From the NCBI GenBank assembly GCA_003164375.1, contig PLTE01000222.1, positions 15,656-24,905 of the forward strand: DNA of 9,250 nucleotides, written 5' to 3'. The notes beneath the pieces are model-generated. The model saw only the letters and a program-made list of their open reading frames with translations. It had not been told where the DNA came from and did no database searches. A program made the position numbers and the translations under genes. The stretch comes from Hyphomicrobiales bacterium (GTDB taxonomy: Bacteria; Pseudomonadota; Alphaproteobacteria; Rhizobiales; Xanthobacteraceae). Below are positions 1 through 6,020 of this stretch, piece by piece. Numbering within the stretch: the stretch's first letter is position 1; each line of letters starts with the position of its first letter.

Positions 1-1642
1 AGTAGTCGAACTTCTCCCAGTAGGCCCATTTGTCGAATTGGGGCTTCGGGCCGAGGCCGAAGAACCATTTGAACATGAAGTAGATGTCCAAACCGTCCTG
101 CAGGTTGGGGACCATCGAAGTGGGCCCGAACCAATCGAACGTGCGCCAATTCCTGCCGATCCGCGCCACCACATAGCAGAGGTGGATGATAAAGATCGAC
201 ACGAACGCAACCGCAAAGGTGCGATGCACGGTGCCAGTGATCCGCGGACCGCCGAACACATTCTGAACAATGGGCGCCCAGGTGCTGTCGGCATAGAACA
301 ACGTCATGCCGGTGAAGACGAGCATGATCACCGAGATCGCAAACGCAAGGTGGGCGAGCCGCCACATCGCAGGCCAGCGGCGGTAATATTGAACCTTCTC
401 GGCAACCAATTCGGTGGTGACGACGTGCAGAATGCGCTTGTGAGCCTTGTTATCGCGATATTCGCGCAGCCACCACAGCGCCGAATGCAGCCAGAAGAAC
501 GACAAAGTGCCGCCGAGCAGCAACAGCATGAATTTCGACGCGATCCAAGTGTAGGGATAGCGCCAGAAATCGTGAGTCGTGGCGTGCGGCTGGAACGTCA
601 CGAATCCGGCGGTGGCTTCGGTGTGACATTGCTTGCAAGTCTGCAGCCGGTTCTCCGGGCTGACCGAGGAGGCCGGATCGTTGACCCGCTGGATGCCGTG
701 ATAGCCGTGACAGTCGAAACACTTCGCCGTGAAGGTGTAGCCAAGCTTGTTGACCTGGCCGTGGTAGGTTTCCAGGTAGCTTTTCAGATTCGCCTGGTGG
801 CAGCTGCCGCAGTTCTGCGTGATCGTCAGCAGCGTCGAGTCGAGCGAAACCGATTCGATGTCGTGACTGGTATGGCAGTCGGCGCAGATTGCGGCCTTCG
901 GATTGCGGTCGAGCAGCGCCTCGCGGCCGTGGACTGAGGTCTGGTACTCGGCGAATTCCTGGGTGTGACAGGCGCCGCACCGCGACGGCAGGCGGAAGCG
1001 CCACTCCTGCCACTGCGTGGTGCCCGGCGGGTAAACGTAGTGCGCTTCGTGGCAATTATAGCAAGTGGCATTGGTATGGGATTGGTCCTCGGCGTTCGGC
1101 TGCGCGTGGATCGACTTCATGAAGGCTTTGATCCGCCCCACCACCATGCCGAGTTCGGCGATCTGATCGGATTTGCCGCCGAATTCAGCCGCCTCGTACT
1201 GCTCCTGGTGGCAGTTGACGCAGCTCACTTTGATCGTTTCCAAGGGCTTGTGCGGAACTTCGGTGATCTGTTGATGGCAGTCGACGCAGGCCCATTTGCC
1301 GTGGACGCTGTTGAGGAAATTGCGGGCATCGACGAACAACGACCGCTTCGTCCCGTCGGGCCGCTCGACGCTGAAATCCGGATCGCCGTGACAGCCGAGG
1401 CAGACTGTCGCCGGGATTTTTGGGGGAGTTTGATCCGCCGCGTCGGCTGCCGGCTGATCGGCCGGTTGCACCGCCTGGTCCGCCGATTGCGCGGCCTGCT
1501 GATCCGCTGATTGTGCCGCCGATTGCTGCGCACTCGCGCCCGCGATGCCGAGCACCGCTGCGCAAATGCCGACCGCCACGATCCGAGCTATGTTGTGAAC
1601 GGCCAATGCGCTGACTCGCAAGGAAGCTGAGGTATAGGTCAC
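1..1642 (-). CDS. Nonaheme c-type / b-type cytochrome fusion, CbcL-like quinone oxidoreductase (partial, C-terminus outside window)
   Basis: One frame stays open from a stop at 1655-1657 down to position 1, giving 547 visible codons if GTG at 1642 is the start. Residues 1-38 look like a signal peptide ending in AGASA. Residues 39-75 are an Ala/Gln/Asp-rich linker. Nine CxxCH motifs follow, with first Cys at residues 81, 119, 141, 194, 222, 253, 278, 308 and 336. Nine non-motif histidines (114, 131, 179, 189, 201, 238, 260, 294, 315) fall in the same stretch, enough for bis-His ligation of every heme. From about residue 362 the protein becomes hydrophobic, with segments near 367-391, 428-450 and 470-493 carrying His386, His431, His473 and His487, as in Ni/Fe-hydrogenase or formate-dehydrogenase type cytochrome b subunits. 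The visible end, KWAYWEKFDY, is typical of the loop before the later helices of that fold. This architecture is known from Geobacter CbcL, a menaquinol-linked cytochrome. Inferred role: electron exchange between the quinone pool and periplasmic PioA. The start is uncertain: no clear Shine-Dalgarno precedes GTG 1642, and TTG at 1621 or 1606 would also keep a signal peptide. Confidence 0.
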   Translation of the reverse strand, partial: MTYTSASLRVSALAVHNIARIVAVGICAAVLGIAGASAQQSAAQSADQQAAQSADQAVQPADQPAADAADQTPPKIPATVCLGCHGDPDFSVERPDGTKRSLFVDARNFLNSVHGKWACVDCHQQITEVPHKPLETIKVSCVNCHQEQYEAAEFGGKSDQIAELGMVVGRIKAFMKSIHAQPNAEDQSHTNATCYNCHEAHYVYPPGTTQWQEWRFRLPSRCGACHTQEFAEYQTSVHGREALLDRNPKAAICADCHTSHDIESVSLDSTLLTITQNCGSCHQANLKSYLETYHGQVNKLGYTFTAKCFDCHGYHGIQRVNDPASSVSPENRLQTCKQCHTEATAGFVTFQPHATTHDFWRYPYTWIASKFMLLLLGGTLSFFWLHSALWWLREYRDNKAHKRILHVVTTELVAEKVQYYRRWPAMWRLAHLAFAISVIMLVFTGMTLFYADSTWAPIVQNVFGGPRITGTVHRTFAVAFVSIFIIHLCYVVARIGRNWRTFDWFGPTSMVPNLQDGLDIYFMFKWFFGLGPKPQFDKWAYWEKFDY

Positions 1643-1674
1643 ATTATGACCCGGTTATGGCTCACATTATGACC
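1639..1674. repeat. Tandem TTATG-core direct repeats, possible operator
   Basis: A 13-bp sequence, TCACATTATGACC, occurs exactly at 1639-1651 and 1662-1674, 23 bp apart. A third weaker TTATG lies between them, so the cores start at 1644, 1655 and 1667, an 11-12 bp pitch that puts them on one face of the helix. The left copy with its flank (1638-1650) is also an inverted repeat, GTCA-N5-TGAC. Direct repeats of about 11 bp are typical for OmpR/PhoB-family response regulators, so an operator for the multiheme gene is possible. The array overlaps the most upstream possible start codon of that gene (1640-1642). A transposon end with multiple recombinase sites is the main alternative. Confidence 0.5.
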
Positions 1675-1698
1675 GGCCGTCGCGCGACGCAACGGACA

Positions 1699-1803
1699 CT
1701 ACCCCGCGTTCTCCATCTCACGCAGTTCGTGAAGAAGTCCATTGAACGTCACGGGACGGATCACGCATCCCCCCAGCGCCCTGACTCCGTCGGTCGTCGT
1801 CCG
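1699..1803 (-). other. In-frame tail after the porin stop, receiver-like residue pattern (possible gene remnant)
   Basis: Directly after the porin stop (1804-1806) the same frame stays open for 34 codons, to TAG at 1699-1701. The translation contains DGVRALGGCVIRPVTF followed by a leucine-rich helix, NGLLHELREMENAG. This resembles the alpha4-beta5-alpha5 end of CheY-like receiver domains, where a Gly/Ala-rich turn leads to a hydrophobic strand, then Lys-Pro-Val/Phe, then an amphipathic helix. Here Arg replaces the conserved Lys. There is no start codon with a ribosome site, so it would be a remnant or chance. The match is by eye and weak. Confidence 0.15.
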
Positions 1804-4146
1804 CTACCAGCTCCCGATCAGTGATGCGGACACGATCTGCACATTGTAGTTCGGGTTGTACCAGCCCATCCAGATGCCGGTGCCGGCGCCCACCGTAACA
1901 TTTCCGACATACTGCGATGAGGCCTGCGTCAGCGACAATGGATCGTTGGCCCAGTTGGTCTCCGAATTCATCTCCCAGGCATAGTTCAGCTTAAGCTTGA
2001 TATCGCCCTTCCAGCCCAGCGCCGCGACTTGCTCCGGATCGAACTTGTAAACGGCGGTGGCCTCCAGGCGCTGGAACCAGACCTTGTTTTCAGGGAATGC
2101 CCCCGTCGTACCCAATTGGGCGGCCGGAACGAAACCCAGATCGTCGGTGCCGTGCGATGCCGTGTAGCGCAGCTCGGTATCAAGCTTATTCGGAATAGCT
2201 GCGTATCTCACGGCCGCAACGAAGGTGTTCACGACATTGCGTTCGTTGGTCTGGTTTTGGTCCACGGGTAAGTATGGATTCGTAACAGTGGGCGGACCGT
2301 CGCTCGAGCTCCCGGTCATCAGATCGGTCGCATACATCCTCGAATAACCAGCCATGAGCGAAAGATCGGAGTTGACCACATAGAGGCCATCGATGCCGAA
2401 GTTCCAGCTTTTGCTGTCACTCAACCCCTGCTGAAAGTTGGGGTCGATGCTGTAACTCGCATCCTGATATTTGGTCCACGGCGTCAGCGTGACGTTACGC
2501 AGGACCTGGATATCGACCAAATAGTTTGCCTTCCAGACCTGACGATTGTCGATCATGAACTGCTGTTCAGTACTATTGTAATTATAGGAGGCTCTGCAAG
2601 TGGTAGAATCCCACTGGAATTCGCCGACATAGTTGCAATAATTATAGTTGTCATAACGGCGGTCGTTGTATTCGGCGCTCGCACGGGACGTGAGCCACGA
2701 CCACGGCTTATAATCGGCAAAGACTTTTGCGCCATTCTGATTGGTCACGTTGACGTCGGCGCGGGTCCAATCATAGCGCTCGTATTCGTAGCCGGCGCCG
2801 ATATTCCAATATTTGTTCGGACGCCAGTCCAGCTCCTCGCCGGCGTTTGTCTTAATGTAGCCCATCGAGATGCTGAAGGCGGTCGGAGCAGCGCCAGGCG
2901 CGGCAGCGGCAGTGTCGAGAGCCGCGCCAGAGCGACTATCCGCGACAAGAAAGCCGATTTGCGCCGTATCATTTTTGAAGTCGTAATAGCGGAAGGTGGT
3001 TTTCGCCGTGAGATCGGGCGCGATCTTCGTCGTCACCACGTTGTTCGACAACAGCGTATTGATGCCGCCATCCAAGGTCGGCTGCCCCGACGGCAGGTAG
3101 CCCCCACCGTTGGCGAACGACGCATCCTGGCGCATCATCGAATAATTGAGCGTGCCGACATACCGGCTATTCCAAGGCAAATCGACCGACAGAGTCGAGG
3201 CGAGGGCATTGGCCTGATTGCTTGGCCAATTTGCAAACGTCGCAAAGTTCGCCGATCCGGGGGCCGCCTGCACCAGAAAATCGTTGTAGCTGTCTTGATA
3301 TTGCGAGCCGTTATAGCCCAGGCTGAATACATAGCGCTGTCCCCACGGCGAGGAGCCGACATATTCGCCCTTAGCGCCGTAATTCTGCGTCGAATCGTCC
3401 ACCGGCTTCATGAACTGCAACGGCGTGGAGGCCGTCAGATTGCCGGAAAAGCCTTGGGTGGGCTGGGTGCCGGTTCGCTCCGTATGCGAATAATCGAGAT
3501 TGACATCCCAATCGCCGCCCGGCGTCCACCGATAGGTGGCCGCCGCGGTATCGCGGTGAATGCCGATGTCGACGACCTGTCCGAAAGGTTGCAGCGCCCC
3601 GGCCGTCGTCGCCGCCGCCGGAATGCCGGGATTAAATGAGACGACGTTCCCATTTCGCGTGAGCGGCGACACCGCATTCATGCTGTAGAGATGGGGCGAT
3701 TGGTCCCAGTAAAAGTTGAAATACTGCTCGCCCGCCTTCGACCAATCGAAATAGAAGCTTTGATCCTCGTAGCCGACATTTCTGCCGCCCGCATCGATCC
3801 GGTAGAGGCCATCTTTGCTGCCGGCAGAGATGTCGAAGTTGCCGAACGCACCGGGTTGGATGTCGTTGTATTCGTAATAGCCGCTTAGGCTTTTGGATCC
3901 GCCACCAACGAAGCCGAATTTTGACGCAGTCTGCCCGTTCTTCTCCGGGTTGTTGACGAAGTCGCGCCCACCGAGCTCAACGGTGCCGTGGAACCACCAG
4001 GGGGCGGAATCGTCTGTCGCCGCCGTCTGACCGCTTGCAGGTGCGGTGCCGACCGGCTGGGCGAGCGCCCCCGTCGAGACCAACGCCGTAGTGCTCAAAA
4101 GAGCAACAACCAGCCCGGTTTTTGTTAGTCTGGATCGCACTTTCAT
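1804..4146 (-). CDS. pioB: MtrB/PioB family outer-membrane beta-barrel porin
   Basis: This 780-residue protein would form the outer-membrane barrel that sheathes a decaheme cytochrome. Residues 1-29 are a signal peptide, with basic MKVRSRLTK, a hydrophobic core and ALA before the mature Gln. The mature start, APWWFHGTVELGGRDFVNN (49-67), matches the family pattern of an aromatic-rich lead followed by a Gly-Gly-Arg first strand. The rest alternates aromatic/hydrophobic and polar residues as in long beta strands, with Asn/Gly/Ser-rich loops. It ends SLIGSW, an aromatic C-terminus suited to BAM-dependent assembly. Its length is close to PioB and somewhat above Shewanella MtrB. The N-terminal CxxC of Shewanella MtrB is absent; the only cysteines are 504 and 517. 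The start is supported by AGGGGG on the coding strand, 8 nt before ATG. It begins 63 bp after the decaheme gene, so the two are almost certainly co-transcribed. The symbol rests on family and neighbour, not on an alignment. Confidence 0.92.
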   Translation of the reverse strand: MKVRSRLTKTGLVVALLSTTALVSTGALAQPVGTAPASGQTAATDDSAPWWFHGTVELGGRDFVNNPEKNGQTASKFGFVGGGSKSLSGYYEYNDIQPGAFGNFDISAGSKDGLYRIDAGGRNVGYEDQSFYFDWSKAGEQYFNFYWDQSPHLYSMNAVSPLTRNGNVVSFNPGIPAAATTAGALQPFGQVVDIGIHRDTAAATYRWTPGGDWDVNLDYSHTERTGTQPTQGFSGNLTASTPLQFMKPVDDSTQNYGAKGEYVGSSPWGQRYVFSLGYNGSQYQDSYNDFLVQAAPGSANFATFANWPSNQANALASTLSVDLPWNSRYVGTLNYSMMRQDASFANGGGYLPSGQPTLDGGINTLLSNNVVTTKIAPDLTAKTTFRYYDFKNDTAQIGFLVADSRSGAALDTAAAAPGAAPTAFSISMGYIKTNAGEELDWRPNKYWNIGAGYEYERYDWTRADVNVTNQNGAKVFADYKPWSWLTSRASAEYNDRRYDNYNYCNYVGEFQWDSTTCRASYNYNSTEQQFMIDNRQVWKANYLVDIQVLRNVTLTPWTKYQDASYSIDPNFQQGLSDSKSWNFGIDGLYVVNSDLSLMAGYSRMYATDLMTGSSSDGPPTVTNPYLPVDQNQTNERNVVNTFVAAVRYAAIPNKLDTELRYTASHGTDDLGFVPAAQLGTTGAFPENKVWFQRLEATAVYKFDPEQVAALGWKGDIKLKLNYAWEMNSETNWANDPLSLTQASSQYVGNVTVGAGTGIWMGWYNPNYNVQIVSASLIGSW

Positions 4147-4209
4147 TGACGCCGCCCCCTAAAGTCGAACTTTCGTGGCCACCCAATTCTTCAGCTGCCT
4201 CCAGCCCTG

Positions 4210-5526
4210 TCAGCGGAAGAAGAACGCACCATTCGGACTATTGCTGCCGTGGATTTGGACATGGCAGTTCTGGCAGGAAGCCCCCATTCCACCCTCATCC
4301 GAATGAAGCCCGCCGGTCACATTCATCAAGCTGTGGCATTCCATGCAGAGCCGCGGACGCGGGATCTTCAGCGAAAACTGATTGATGGAGCCGTGCGGAT
4401 CGTGACAGTTCAAGCAGTTCTCGCGTACCGGCTCGTGTTCGAACAGGAACGGTCCGCGCTTTTCTGCATGGCAAGTGTAGCAAACGTCGTTGACCGAGTT
4501 TTTGTTCAGCAGCGCCTCGGTGATGCTGCCATGCGGATTATGGCAATCCGAGCACACCACTTTGCCCTCGCGCATCGGCATATGCGACGACAGGAACATC
4601 TGCGCGCGCCGGTCCTTATGGCACTGGAAGCAGGTGTCGGCCTGGAATGCGGTCTTGAGCTGGTACTGACGCGACACCGCCTTCATGACGGTGTGGCAGT
4701 TGGTGCAGGCAAGACCGCGCTCTTCGTGCGTGCTGCCCGGCCAGTTAACTCTCTGACCCCGATCATGACAGCCGAGGCAGAGACCGTTGTTCTCTTCCGC
4801 CGACCGGCTCGTATCGTCGCTGCGGAACGAGATGATGCCGCCAACACCGACGCCGCCGCCGGCTTTGACGTGCGCCGAGCCCGGTCCGTGGCAGGTTTCG
4901 CAGTCCAACCTGCCCTGCTGTTGCAGCCGACCCATGAGCGTGTCGTTGAAAGCAGCGGCCTGGCCGGTGTGGCAACCGAGACAGACCTTTGATCCGACAG
5001 TGGTAGCAGCCACCGGCTCCGACGGCCCTTTTGACTTTGCGGCCTTGCCCTTGCCCTTGCCCTTCGGAGGCGGCGCAGAAATAGGGGCCGCGCTCTCGCT
5101 GGGGGTACCATTCAAGAACTGCTGCAATGCGTCGAACGCGTTGTCGGCCTCAGCCACCTTTGGCAGATTTCTGATCGACTGCGGTTGATCGGCGATGGAC
5201 GGTTGGCTGAAGCCGCGCAGCGGCGCGTAAACGTCGCCGTTAAAATCGCGGTCGGAGACGGTGGCCGCAGCAGCGCTCGGATTGGCTTGGCTTGTCTGAG
5301 CGGCGTCGCCCGACTGAACGTAGCTGCGCAGCGCCGCGATGGGATCGCTGGCGCCGCTCACGTCGCCCGCTCTCGCCGACGTAGCCAAACTTGCGAGCAG
5401 ACCGCAAGCAAGGCCGCCCAGCATGAGGATCGCTGACAGTCGCCCTAAGCGATTACGATAATCGCTACGGGTCTGCCCAGCCAAAGAACGCGCATAGTGG
5501 CCATTACCACCGAGTATCTGACGCAT
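4210..5526 (-). CDS. pioA: PioA/MtrA family periplasmic decaheme c-type cytochrome
   Basis: This is a 438-residue decaheme cytochrome predicted to conduct electrons through the PioB/MtrB barrel. I start it at ATG 5526 because a GGGGGG run lies 4 nt upstream; the frame extends 34 codons further without a ribosome site. A long basic n-region and hydrophobic stretch (about 30-53) end at ARA, a signal-peptidase site. Residues 54-150 form a heme-free, cysteine-free extension like that of PioA and unlike short MtrA. A Lys/Gly-rich linker (155-167) follows. Ten CxxCH motifs have first Cys at 182, 209, 250, 274, 299, 325, 349, 371, 394 and 418, with family signatures CETCHGPGSAH and CSDCHNPHGS. Only eight non-motif histidines exist in the mature protein (219, 267, 315, 332, 364, 378, 408, 426), so at least two hemes need another distal ligand; Met198 in the TLMGR stretch is one candidate. 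It is the first gene of the leftward operon, ahead of the porin and the quinone-linked cytochrome. Confidence 0.93.
   Translation of the reverse strand: MRQILGGNGHYARSLAGQTRSDYRNRLGRLSAILMLGGLACGLLASLATSARAGDVSGASDPIAALRSYVQSGDAAQTSQANPSAAAATVSDRDFNGDVYAPLRGFSQPSIADQPQSIRNLPKVAEADNAFDALQQFLNGTPSESAAPISAPPPKGKGKGKAAKSKGPSEPVAATTVGSKVCLGCHTGQAAAFNDTLMGRLQQQGRLDCETCHGPGSAHVKAGGGVGVGGIISFRSDDTSRSAEENNGLCLGCHDRGQRVNWPGSTHEERGLACTNCHTVMKAVSRQYQLKTAFQADTCFQCHKDRRAQMFLSSHMPMREGKVVCSDCHNPHGSITEALLNKNSVNDVCYTCHAEKRGPFLFEHEPVRENCLNCHDPHGSINQFSLKIPRPRLCMECHSLMNVTGGLHSDEGGMGASCQNCHVQIHGSNSPNGAFFFR
5045..5062. repeat. Hexanucleotide microsatellite in the PioA linker
   Basis: Three perfect copies of TTGCCC stand in tandem, flanked by partial copies. 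On the coding strand they encode alternating Gly-Lys in the linker between the N-terminal extension and the first heme. Gain or loss of a unit would stay in frame and change linker length and charge. Confidence 0.7.
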
Positions 5527-6020
5527 GATGCCCCCCGAACCTCTTGTCACTCTTCTCCCCGCTAATTCCTGAATCAAGAGGAATTTGAGCGTGCTGCAAA
5601 AGAAACCTGGATAGTGTGGCCCATACAACGCAATAGCTCGGAAAAGAGCGGTGCCAGAACACCAGCGATGACGTGCGAGATCACCCAGTTACCGCGTTGC
5701 ACCAAAAAAGGATCGGACGCTCGGCAGCGTCTGCAAAATACTTATTCTCGCGCGGAGCTGCCGCGGCGTCGATCGCGGGCTTGGCGTCGCCCAGCGCGGC
5801 GCAAAGGATTAGAGGTGATGCAGCGGCGATCGAGCGTGAAACGGGAGGTCTTTTTCACTAAAATAATTTCCTCGATGCCGATGATGAAGCGGATGTACGC
5901 TTGGTGGCGATAGAGTTTCGCGGCAAGAAGTCATGCCGATTGGAATGCGTCAGATACGTCCCATTCACGGTGCCCCGCTCAGCGTATTTCGTCATCGGCG
6001 GTGGTGCTTCGGCATCTTCA
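5527..6020. promoter_or_regulatory. Leader and upstream region of the pioA-pioB-cytochrome operon
   Basis: About 490 bp without a convincing gene separates the glycosyltransferase-like gene from pioA. It must hold the operon promoter if the operon is independently transcribed. I could not assign a sigma-70 promoter or a good FixK/FNR palindrome. A lone TTGAT half-site (minus strand, near 5570) lacks a partner. A perfect sigma-54 -24 element, TGGCAC (minus, 5651-5656), lacks the essential GC of the -12 box. The coding-strand run GGGGGG at 5531-5536 is the likely ribosome site of pioA. Confidence 0.4.
5704..5731 (-). terminator. Weak rho-independent terminator candidate
   Basis: On the minus strand, GACGCT-GCCG-AGCGTC (5731-5716) forms a 6-bp stem with a 4-nt loop, and six T residues follow at 5709-5704. 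The T run starts 6 nt after the stem, which is farther than usual. It could end transcripts of the membrane-protein gene upstream and insulate the pio operon. Confidence 0.3.

Noticed and set aside
38..937. A 299-codon open frame on the plus strand
   Set aside because: It lies exactly antisense, in the same codon register, to the nonaheme cytochrome, whose CxxCH motifs are unmistakable; its own product is Arg/His-rich without family features.
5555..5590. FixK/FNR box upstream of pioA, expected by analogy with the R. palustris pio operon
   Set aside because: A TTGAT half-site is present, but the matching ATCAA/GTCAA half is missing at 4-nt spacing.
5641..5660. Sigma-54 promoter upstream of pioA
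   Set aside because: The -24 box TGGCAC is perfect, but at the required distance the -12 element reads TTTTC and lacks the invariant GC.
5749..5938. A minus-strand stop-to-stop frame containing KLYRHQAYIRFIIGIEEI, which looks somewhat protein-like
   Set aside because: It has no start codon before the protein-like part, ends in an Arg-rich stretch, and is about 60 codons long; I cannot tell it from chance, though it could be a decayed gene.
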